A stretch of 64,000 nt of DNA, from positions 14,670,501-14,734,500 of the forward strand of contig CM076960.1 of assembly GCA_039566865.1 (NCBI GenBank), in the 5' to 3' direction. The notes under the pieces are model-generated. The model was not told the origin of the DNA. It saw only the letters and a list, made by a program, of their open reading frames with translations, and ran no database searches. Both the position numbers and the translations under genes were made by a program. This stretch comes from Aurelia coerulea (Eukaryota; Cnidaria; Scyphozoa; Semaeostomeae; Ulmaridae). Positions 59,901-64,000 of this stretch are shown here, one piece after another (positions within the stretch are counted from its first letter, which is position 1; each line of letters begins with the position of its first letter).

Positions 59901-60389
59901 ATTTCGAGGGAAGCACTCAATTTCAAATCATATCTTTTCCTTCCTCATGATGTACTGTACTTTTCTTTTTTACTTTTCTTCGTGCGAAAATGCCTGCTGT
60001 TAACAAAAAATGCTGCTTAAGATGGTTGCTTTTCCAAAAATTTTGAAATAGATCAAAATGATAAAAAGGGCGTCTTCCACATTTTCCCATAGTATGGAGG
60101 GCGTGGTCAGGAAAATCTTTCTGGGGTTTCGCCCCCACAGGACCCTCATTTTTGTCCATCCCTGTTTTTGGGCTGGCAACACCCCAGCTTGCAGTTTATT
60201 CTATTTAGATTTAGTTTCTATAAGAAGCTGCTGTACAATGAAATTGAATTAAAATAAGATGACAAGCAAACAAAACTTACAATTGCAGTGCCAACTCTGA
60301 AGTAATCATTTGGTCCAAAGTGATGGTGCAATGCATTGATTAGAGTCTCAAATGATGTTGAACCTGAAGCTGCATCTTCTGTCAAGATG
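35788..60389 (-). CDS. CNOT11: CNOT11, CCR4-NOT complex subunit 11 (15 exons, 5' exon missing)
   Basis: CNOT11 pairs with CNOT10 and docks on the CNOT1 N-terminus in the CCR4-NOT deadenylase complex. Coding exons found on the minus strand: 60389-60281, 59290-59156, 57391-57296, 55608-55555, 48942-48830, 47288-47236, 46803-46724, 45450-45375, 44923-44859, 44718-44653, 41470-41391, 39594-39525, 37852-37748, 36791-36741, 35916-35788. They join in phase to about 426 residues and end TAG. The C-terminal half is highly recognisable: [77 protein letters not shown]. The N-terminal part matches more weakly but in the right order ([32 protein letters not shown]). The first exon, with Met and probably a two-base overhang, was not found; it may lie beyond 64000. 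Confidence 0.92.
36741..36791 (-). CDS. CNOT11: CNOT11 exon N
   Basis: 17 codons, [17 protein letters not shown]. The acceptor is TTGTTTTAG and the donor is CAG|GTAGGG. Confidence 0.96.
37128..37735. mobile_element. GGACAGATTTT-family inverted-repeat element in a CNOT11 intron
   Basis: Same arms as 35020-35775: ACAAGGACAGATTTTGTAAC at the left, complement ending near 37735. The inner palindrome is around AAAGAAGAAGGATATATCTA. Confidence 0.78.
37748..37852 (-). CDS. CNOT11: CNOT11 exon M
   Basis: 35 codons, [20 protein letters not shown] through [11 protein letters not shown]. The acceptor is TATTTTCAG and the donor is CTG|GTAAGT. Confidence 0.96.
38000..39510. other. Intronic sequence, nothing recognised
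   Basis: CNOT11 intron between exons L and M. AT-rich, no conserved ORF seen. Confidence 0.5.
39525..39594 (-). CDS. CNOT11: CNOT11 exon L
   Basis: Encodes [20 protein letters not shown] and LTT, almost invariant in the family. The acceptor is GCTTTGCAG and the donor is ACT|GTGAGT. Confidence 0.96.
40045..40492. mobile_element. Long-armed palindromic transposon, 7-bp target duplication
   Basis: The arms are about 200 bp each (CAAGGGTGTTAGGACACGGA and complement), flanked by ATATTTA at 40038-40044 and 40493-40499. Both strands give mirror-image ORFs, so none is a gene. Confidence 0.88.
40508..40641. mobile_element. TTAA miniature transposon, AGGGAGT ends (second copy)
   Basis: AGGGAGTACAAAGACCAGCA and complement, with TTAA at 40504-40507 and 40642-40645. 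Confidence 0.9.
40947..41425. repeat. Three copies of a 215-bp unit overlapping a CNOT11 splice donor
   Basis: Starts TTTGAAGATACTCACTCTG at 40947, 41161 and 41376 (spacings 214 and 215). The unit joins one arm of the GGACAGATTTT-family element to the last 35 bases of CNOT11 exon K and its GTGAGT donor. The middle copy of the exon piece is identical to the exon; the outer one has a few differences. Confidence 0.93.
41391..41470 (-). CDS. CNOT11: CNOT11 exon K, with a duplicated 3' end
   Basis: Encodes [20 protein letters not shown] and QSTQIT. The acceptor is TTATTGCAG and the donor is GA|GTGAGT. Its last 35 bases plus the donor are copied twice downstream in the intron, at 41176-41210 and 40962-40996. 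Confidence 0.95.
41500..42330. other. Intronic sequence, nothing recognised
   Basis: CNOT11 intron between exons J and K. No conserved ORF or clear repeat seen. Confidence 0.5.
42333..42516. mobile_element. Miniature transposon, AATAGACCTTTTAGC ends (second copy)
   Basis: Same arms and interior (GAGCCTGGATCGAACG) as 24194-24380. Confidence 0.85.
42610..42722. repeat. Small inverted repeat, TGTCTCAAATTAGATG family
   Basis: TGTCTCAAATTAGATGCCCA and CATCTCATTTGACACAGATG are inverted. Similar to 35505-35626 and weakly to 55278-55383. Confidence 0.65.
42975..43375 (-). mobile_element. LINE C-terminal fragment with zinc motif
   Basis: The minus strand reads [20 protein letters not shown] then [20 protein letters not shown], the terminal Cys/His motif of LINE ORF2 tails. 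It is only 126 codons, so severely truncated. Confidence 0.82.
43400..44640. other. Intronic sequence, nothing recognised
   Basis: CNOT11 intron. No conserved ORF, RNA gene or sharp repeat boundary seen. Confidence 0.5.
44653..44718 (-). CDS. CNOT11: CNOT11 exon J
   Basis: Encodes [20 protein letters not shown] then VK, nearly identical to the conserved segment of the family. The acceptor is TTGTTCCAG and the donor is AAG|GTTTGT. Confidence 0.95.
44859..44923 (-). CDS. CNOT11: CNOT11 exon I
   Basis: Encodes [20 protein letters not shown] and one more Gln. The MSKAFKGPL motif is a family hallmark. The acceptor is CTTTACAG and the donor is CAG|GTAAGA. Confidence 0.92.
45375..45450 (-). CDS. 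CNOT11: CNOT11 exon H
   Basis: Encodes [20 protein letters not shown] then AENTK, like the [20 protein letters not shown] region of the vertebrate protein. The acceptor is TTTGTAG and the donor is G|GTAACT. Confidence 0.9.
46105..46712. mobile_element. GGACAGATTTT-family inverted-repeat element in a CNOT11 intron
   Basis: Arms GACAGATTTGGTAAGACAAT at the left and a complement ending ACAAAATCTGCCC at the right, with CTACCTCGGGCATCTTATTT inside. The right end is 12 bp from the exon G donor. Confidence 0.78.
46724..46803 (-). CDS. CNOT11: CNOT11 exon G
   Basis: Encodes [20 protein letters not shown] then HESENE, matching the proline-rich linker that precedes the EDELAWL motif. The acceptor is CATTTTGCAG and the donor is GAG|GTAGTA. 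The donor directly abuts the end of a dispersed inverted-repeat element (46105-46712). Confidence 0.85.
47236..47288 (-). CDS. CNOT11: CNOT11 exon F
   Basis: Encodes [17 protein letters not shown]. It is short and weakly conserved, accepted because both split codons and both splice sites (TTCTTGTAG and T|GTAAGT) agree with the neighbours. Confidence 0.75.
47536..47739. repeat. 204-bp near-perfect palindrome
   Basis: The arms TAAGATTTTGTAAAGAGATT and its complement, through GCACACTGAGGCCTTTCTGA, meet around AACTGAACTGTTTTAAG. A half-arm relative occurs at 59335-59420. Confidence 0.88.
48049..48128. repeat. 80-bp hairpin
   Basis: GTGCAGACTTTAC and CTGCGAAGGAGAG are mirrored by CTCTCCTTCGCAG and GTAAAGTCTGCAC. 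Confidence 0.75.
48574..48663. repeat. Small inverted repeat
   Basis: CCTCAGTCAATGTTG and CAACATTGACTGAGG form a 15-bp exact stem. Confidence 0.7.
48830..48942 (-). CDS. CNOT11: CNOT11 exon E
   Basis: Encodes [20 protein letters not shown] and ends [10 protein letters not shown], which fits the linker region between the N- and C-terminal domains. The acceptor is GCTCATAG and the donor is AA|GTAAGT. Confidence 0.82.
49188..49253. mobile_element. 66-bp perfect palindrome with 9-bp target duplication
   Basis: The 33-base arm TAGCCTGATAACCAGACCCT... is followed at once by its exact complement with no loop (centre between 49220 and 49221, AGT|ACT). CAGAAGCAA occurs directly at 49179-49187 and 49254-49262, as expected of a transposition target duplication. 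Confidence 0.9.
49343..49657. mobile_element. TTAA-flanked miniature transposon, AGGGGCTCCGTCG ends
   Basis: AGGGGCTCCGTCGCCAAA at the left, GACGACGGAGCCCC at the right, with TTAA at 49339-49342 and 49658-49661. Confidence 0.8.
50399..50816 (+). pseudogene. Broken N-terminal coding traces of the transposase
   Basis: A 68-codon ORF (50399-50605) and then short pieces in other frames, including [19 protein letters not shown] near 50675 and a Cys-containing stretch overlapping 50800. They precede the intact ORF in the place where relatives carry a Cys-rich N-terminus. Stops and frame changes interrupt them. They could alternatively be a spliced leader region. Confidence 0.4.
50817..52496 (+). 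CDS. Mutator-like transposase, 559 residues
   Basis: A DDE-type transposase that would cut and insert the surrounding element in the nucleus. Visible residues: DGTWQKRG with Asp105; a putative metal-binding set Cys140-x2-Cys143 with Cys167 and His171; GDGDSS with Asp204/206; [11 protein letters not shown] with the Cys232-x2-His235 pair; TQNQNES with Glu381. The C-terminal 100 residues are Lys/Arg-rich, like a nuclear localisation tail. The order resembles Mutator-type transposases common in invertebrate genomes. The ATG at 50817 follows an in-frame TAA. Relatives have an extra Cys-containing N-terminal region, and broken coding traces lie upstream (50399-50816). The ORF may therefore be N-terminally truncated by frameshifts, or those traces may be an exon. 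The catalytic triad looks intact. Confidence 0.85.
   Translation: MEKWPRVALPGKRGSFEVNRRSVMASVGRKNLSKFCAKMNLPSPVTKKSYNNHIKAIQKVVVEQAEQKMNAAASRLKEIIETEEPENITRDKAGNTIASVAVTVDGTWQKRGHTSKIGVVFILSVRTGEVLDYKVLSHVCHACIAHKHLEKDSDEYKTWFEEHKSHCQINHTGSSGNMETKGAIDLFSDSIDKRKLKYSQFVGDGDSSCYGSVAEAMRKKFDDSYTVTKEECVGHVQKRMGAALTKYKKDMKGTKLLDGKGVGGAGRLTLEIIKKIQNYYGFAIRQNSGNLEGMKGAVRAILQHIVQNPNESLEDQYYHCPQGPDSWCRFWRDRATNEQTYSENGRLPNAFFKDLEPIFERLSQHELLSRCLMGLTQNQNESINGILWSQIPKTMFCGFAKVTIGVCETICVANTGAASKATIMQGMGMSPGKNMYEALRDEDKVRIHAAARRTSYKYRMRRKKLRFGKMENKAVKQISYKSGSFGTGTKPEPMGKSSKKIPHSNVQQGERNAVNENKKRKRKESMQSEFEHNSAPKITFIEEGTLGILKVERKKPRKS
53189..53815. mobile_element. TA-flanked miniature transposon of the CCGGGTG end family
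   Basis: TA|CCGGGTGAGCCAGAACAAAG and TTTTCTGGTTCACCCGG|TA. Subterminal GTTCTCATTTTCGAAA is shared with 24161 and 35945. Confidence 0.85.
54197..54789. mobile_element. TA-flanked miniature transposon of the CCGGGTG end family
   Basis: TA|CCGGGTGACCCAAACGAAAT and TTTTTGGGTAACCCGG|TA. Confidence 0.83.
55278..55383. repeat. Small inverted repeat
   Basis: AGTCTATCTTAAATTAGACG and GACGTCCAACTTGAGATAGA are inverted copies around a loop of about 60 bp. Confidence 0.7.
55555..55608 (-). CDS. CNOT11: CNOT11 exon D
   Basis: 18 codons, [18 protein letters not shown], matching the KKTPRQ segment of the family. Phase 0 on both sides. The acceptor is TTCCCAATAG and the donor is CGA|GTAAGT. Confidence 0.85.
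55941..56412. mobile_element. Inverted-repeat element, GCCTGTGTTCCAGACCACTT end
   Basis: The arms of about 60 bp include GTGGTCTGTGTAACGGAG and CTCCGTTACACAGACCAC. Confidence 0.85.
56579..57275. mobile_element. Mariner-type miniature transposon, CAGGGTGTCCC ends
   Basis: TA|CAGGGTGTCCCAAAAAATAT at the left and TTGGGACACCCTG at the right. An inner inverted pair around CAAAACCAGAGGAT and ATCCTCTGGTTTTG. Confidence 0.8.
57296..57391 (-). CDS. CNOT11: CNOT11 exon C
   Basis: 32 codons containing [19 protein letters not shown], the counterpart of the vertebrate PPITPPEKFFLSQL stretch. The acceptor is TCTATTTTAG and the donor is GAG|GTGAAA. Confidence 0.87.
57449..58752. mobile_element. CCGGGTG-family element split by a LINE
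   Basis: CCGGGAGCGCCAAAATAAAC at the left and GGCGCACCCGG at the right. The right half (58030-58752) is the same family as 2899-3503. The left arm is broken by the LINE at about 57530-58010. Confidence 0.75.
57530..58010 (-). mobile_element. LINE 3' fragment inserted in a DNA transposon
   Basis: A 99-codon minus frame (57994-57695) contains [20 protein letters not shown] and [18 protein letters not shown], a LINE ORF2 tail. The 3' side ends in a T/ATTCATT-rich stretch near 57530. Confidence 0.85.
59156..59290 (-). CDS. CNOT11: CNOT11 exon B
   Basis: 45 codons, including [15 protein letters not shown] and [20 protein letters not shown], a conserved N-terminal helical repeat. The acceptor is TTTGACAG and the donor is CTG|GTAATT. 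Confidence 0.9.
59335..59420. repeat. Half-arm of the 204-bp palindrome family
   Basis: GGATGCAAAAAGACAAGATATTTAGCGCACTGAGG-type sequence matches one arm of 47536-47739 with scattered changes. No matching second arm is seen here. Confidence 0.65.
60281..60389 (-). CDS. CNOT11: CNOT11 exon A (first one recognised)
   Basis: Encodes [20 protein letters not shown] then [16 protein letters not shown], similar to the family's N-terminal segment. The acceptor is TTTTTTAG and the donor is ATT|GTAAGT. The first base completes a codon from an upstream exon that was not identified. Confidence 0.85.
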
Positions 60390-60429
60390 CTAAAAAATGA
60401 AAGGAGCACGAATTGAGAGGGAGTCAGTA

Positions 60430-60665
60430 CTTCAAGATTCACTATTCGAGATCTGGAATTCAAGATTCACATTAATTCTAGATCTGTAATTCAAGAGTCA
60501 CATTAATTCTTAGGTCTGGAATTTAAGATTCACATTAATTCAAGATCCGGAATTCAAGATTCACATTAATTCAAGATCCAGAATTCAAGATTCATACTTC
60601 TAATTCTAGATCCAGAATTTAAGATTCACACATTAATTTAAGATCCAGAATTCAAGATTCACAAT
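60430..60665. repeat. Short-period tandem repeat, about seven units
   Basis: Units of about 30-36 bp of the form GATCYGGAATTCAAGATTCA plus CATTAATTC. It lies 45 bp upstream of CNOT11 exon A on that gene's strand. Confidence 0.9.
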
Positions 60666-60669
60666 ACAC

Positions 60670-62450
60670 TCATTTTTAGCAAGAAACAGGCCTGGCCGTG
60701 AGCATTTTAGCAGGCGAGCGATACATCGCTCTCCTCGGTAAAGTCAGGCGGGCGATTTTCAGTCTCCCAAAAATCCTCAATAAAAGTAGTTGAATAAACG
60801 AGGAATGCACTATTGGCCTGAAAACAGCTAACTTTGCAAAACGAGAAGGCGATTCTCCGACAGAAACGAAGCCATAAACGGAATCCATAAAGTAACCAGA
60901 AAAATCATCTCATAACCAGAAACAAGTACATAACCAACCAGCTTCCATCATGATTAATAACAATCCTGAGTTACAATCATGATTGAGCATATTGACCAAT
61001 CAGAATCCTTATTTTTCTGTCAGAACTCGCGTGTGATAGCTGATCACATAATCCTGATGACAGCTTAATCGGTTAGCGGTAATCCGATGGTTCTTTGAAG
61101 CACCGATCATGCAGGACTCATATTTCAACACATCACCGCTGAAACAATAGCGGGATTACACATCCAGGAGAGGCTAGCTACTTCGCACCACATCTGTCCC
61201 AAACCAGGAACAGCCTCATCAAGCCTGTGCAGCGGTGGTAGTTAATGACAGCAAGAAGATAAGCCTACATTGGTAAAACGAACATTGTGATTGATGTCCC
61301 TAAATTTAACGTTTTTTGTGCAGAAGAAGTTTCTGGTAAAAGCTAATCACTTGTGCCAGAAATATTATAGGGATATAATGATGATGCACTTTTATTGTTG
61401 GATCAAAACAATTCAGGCTATTGGCTTTTGACCCAGCGTCACTATATAGCCTCCATGAATAAAAGTATGTCACATCAAAAGCCTCTCGTTTACTTTTAAG
61501 ACAATTGGGCCTCTAAAATTCATAGCTATAAATCACAAATCACTCACCAGAATCTGAACGGCATCCATGCATTGACTAAAAAGTGCGGGAAAGGTTGGCG
61601 CCAAACTGCCGCTTGCTTGAATCTCTTGCCCACATCATCTCCTACGATTTCCATGAATGTGAGCCATAAGCAAATCAGTAGTAAAGATGTCAAGTTAAAT
61701 TGTCATGTCATGCTCCAACCATTCAGGATATAAGATAGAGAAGGTTCATTCATCTGCCCAATGTTTTGCAAATATAGGCCGTCGTGCCAAGAACGTAAGC
61801 GTTCCATGTGCACATGTGCTGAACTCCAAATCATCAATGCGATGATAGTAACGGAAGACACACAGTGAGATCATGGATTGTCACGGCTTGATGCATTTTG
61901 GCAGCAGAAAAATAGCAAAACGTTTTTCTTTTCGCGTAGCGTGAATGTTGAAAGAATCTAACATTAGCCAGAAGTGTCTACATTGAGGTCGAAAGGTCGG
62001 TGATTCATGGACAGTTCTAAACGCATTTGTCATTAATAGTGTTTGCGCTTCGTATTATTTCTCGCATTTTTATCGCATGAAAAGTGATTTCTTGGTCAGG
62101 TTGCATTTGACATGGTTTGAGGTTACTCTTTATTCTTGTTGGCCTATTGATAGAAACACTGAAAATATGATATTTCTTCACTCTAAAATGATCCTGAAAA
62201 GCAAATGATTCAGTTTCCAAAATGTACATTTGCAAACTTCACTGCCGAGAGGAACGCAAGATAATACATGAATAAAGTTGTACACATTTTTCGTAGTTGT
62301 TGCCAATCTCACCAAAGTCAAAACTTCGTTTCCACTGGATACGGTACACGCTTCTATAACTAAGAAACTTATCTTAAGAATCAAGTACTTGCGAAAATCA
62401 TTGCCATCTTTCGAAAAAGCATGGGGGACTCTTTTATAAGATAGTATGTT
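60670..62450. other. Upstream region of CNOT11 exon A, no gene assigned
   Basis: Expected to hold or precede the missing CNOT11 5' exon. One open stretch on the minus strand (about 61660-61555), ending in a good GTGAGT donor, has a compatible phase but does not resemble the family. Nothing else recognised. Confidence 0.4.
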
Positions 62451-62469
62451 TAAGGATTTTTGATGGATT

Positions 62470-63300
62470 TGATCCAAAACCAAAATGATTTTTGTCAAGG
62501 TGTACGCGAGTTTCAGGTCCCCAGCTCATATGGCTTGAGAATAAAGAGGGGACACTTTGTGAATAAAGAGGGGGGCATTTCACGAGGAATAGGAATGCTC
62601 AAGTATTCCAAGAAATATCTTTCGTTGGAAACCATCCAAAAGATGTATTGTAGTGCAGTAGATTCATGTGCTGGTGATACCATTCTTAGAAAATAGCAAA
62701 AGCTGCAAAATTGAGCAGCACGTATGATCGTTAAAAACAGTCCCTTCGATCAAACATCGTTGCCATTAAAACAGTCAAAGAAATTATTGACTTCGAGGCA
62801 GCATAGTTTAGACAGCCTTGAATGGGCTTGCATCTCCCTACATGCAGTCTATGTTTCACAAATTGTCCGATTCTTGCAATCGGACCTTACGTAATACCAG
62901 TACTGACCTTCAGGATTCCACTATGTAAGACCTCAAATGGGCAGCGGAGCTTTTCGTATCGAGGGGTTACTGTTTGTAACCAGTTGTTTGTAACCAGTTG
63001 AGCTATGAAGTCAAAACTGCTCCTTCGCTAGCTACTTTCAAAACGAGGCTAAAAGCATTTTGGAAAGATCAAAGAGGTTGATAATTTAATTCAACGTTCA
63101 GCGCATTACGTTTGACTTTCGAGTCCCTTTTTTATATATGTTTCTTTCTTTTATAGGATCTACATTCTACAAGTTTGTTTGTTGATACATTTGTCATTAG
63201 GTTAAATATGTTTTAAGCAGGGCACGTTGTAAATCAGTTAATTTATATTTACTGAATGTATTTAACCCAGTTAAAATAAATCAAAATGAAATGAAATGAA
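62470..63300 (+). mobile_element. LINE 3' remnant
   Basis: Plus-strand pieces in different frames: ISRGIGMLKYSKKYLSLETI (about 62585), a piece reading ARMIVKNSPFDQTSLPL (about 62715), and SYEVKTAPSLATFKTRLKAF (about 63000). The end is an AAATGAAATGAAATG tail near 63280-63300. Heavily broken. Confidence 0.85.
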
Positions 63301-63304
63301 TGAG

Positions 63305-64000
63305 ATACCCCCCTAGTTTCCCCAAAGTTTCAAAAAGCCTAGTCTGGATGTCTGGATGTCTGGATATGGTTAAAGTAAAATAACAAAAAGGGGATTTCTT
63401 GGTGGGGGCTCCTTCGTGGCCCCTAGAGATCGGGGGCTCTTACTTTTTGAACTAAAGGTAACTATAGTCCGCTATGCCACTGATTCTAAATTCAACAATT
63501 CCGTTGACGGCAAAAATTTGAGGAACACTCAATGCAATTTATTATTTTCGAGAGACTGGCATAATAACTGGCATACATTTTCAAAAATTATGCTTTACAA
63601 ACAGGACTTTCTGTAATCTTGGAAAACGTCCCCAAATAATATATGGTGAAGTGCCTCCTCCCTCCCCCAGAACTCTGGGACATCGTTTGAAAGGTTTCTT
63701 ATTCGTTCACAAAATACTTGAGCTTATCCCTCATAACATGTGCACATTTGTTACTAAGATTGAAACGGTGAGGCCTCATACGTCAAAGCAAGATAAAATA
63801 GTGAAAGGCTATCATCATAGAGACCCGCTTGGGTGTGAAAGTGCGCATTTGGTTCACACGCTTGGAAGTCCTAGATACTCGGTTACAAATCCAGCTGTTT
63901 TCAACTCAATATGTTTACACAAGGGATTCACGCAATATAGCCGGCGCACAGCTTCAACGCTCCTCCGCTAGTTGATCCAATGAACGCTTACATACAGATC
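63305..64000. other. Terminal stretch, nothing recognised
   Basis: A 106-codon plus-strand frame (63651-63971) has no family resemblance I can name. A GTCTGGATGT triplication lies at about 63342-63367. Confidence 0.4.

Noticed and set aside
61555..61660. Candidate first exon of CNOT11
   Set aside because: Phase and donor fit, but the peptide does not resemble the expected N-terminus. Not enough to call.
62178..62498. 106-codon minus-strand ORF
   Set aside because: No recognisable family, and the sequence is next to a LINE remnant on the other strand.
63651..63971. 106-codon plus-strand ORF
   Set aside because: Open by chance length, no motif or homology I can name, no splice context.

Overview
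This is a window from a eukaryotic, animal nuclear genome. It is AT-rich and intron-dense, and it is crowded with short inverted-repeat transposons, LINE 3' ends and tRNA-derived SINEs. The two conserved genes, the repeat style and a Mutator-like transposase suggest a marine invertebrate. I lean to a cnidarian such as an anthozoan, but that is inference and nothing in the sequence fixes the taxon.

Two conserved single-copy genes lie head-to-tail on the minus strand. Upstream is CNOT11, a subunit of the CCR4-NOT deadenylase complex. I located 15 of its coding exons between 60389 and 35788. All junctions keep phase and the stop is in place, but the first exon with the start codon was not found. 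About 4.4 kb downstream is ABCB8, the mitochondrial inner-membrane ABC half-transporter, complete from 31380 to 1802. Its 14 exons join in phase to 721 residues, with an N-terminal mitochondrial presequence and all nucleotide-binding motifs. The only other intact long ORF is a 559-residue Mutator-like transposase at 50817-52496 on the plus strand. It sits in a 3.1-kb transposon inside a CNOT11 intron.

The rest is repeats. At 10447-15355 (ABCB8 intron 7) there is a 90-bp minisatellite of about 54 units, and each unit copies the 3' splice site of the adjoining exon. At 28818-30836 there is a 2-kb transposon with ends beginning CACAGTG and a 5-bp target duplication, like Transib/RAG-type elements. 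A 66-bp perfect palindrome with a 9-bp target duplication lies at 49188-49253. A 215-bp duplication has copied a CNOT11 5' splice site twice. There are many miniature transposons with TA, TTA, TTAA, 5-, 7-, 8- or 9-bp target duplications, several nested in one another. LINE 3' remnants occur at 1-750, 3826-4332, 17640-19230, 18035-18750, 25875-27200, 42975-43375, 57530-58010 and 62470-63300.

The two genes have unrelated jobs, mRNA decay and mitochondrial transport. No operon-like or prokaryotic organisation is present. All exon boundaries were read by eye from splice signals, frame continuity and remembered family similarity; no alignment was run.
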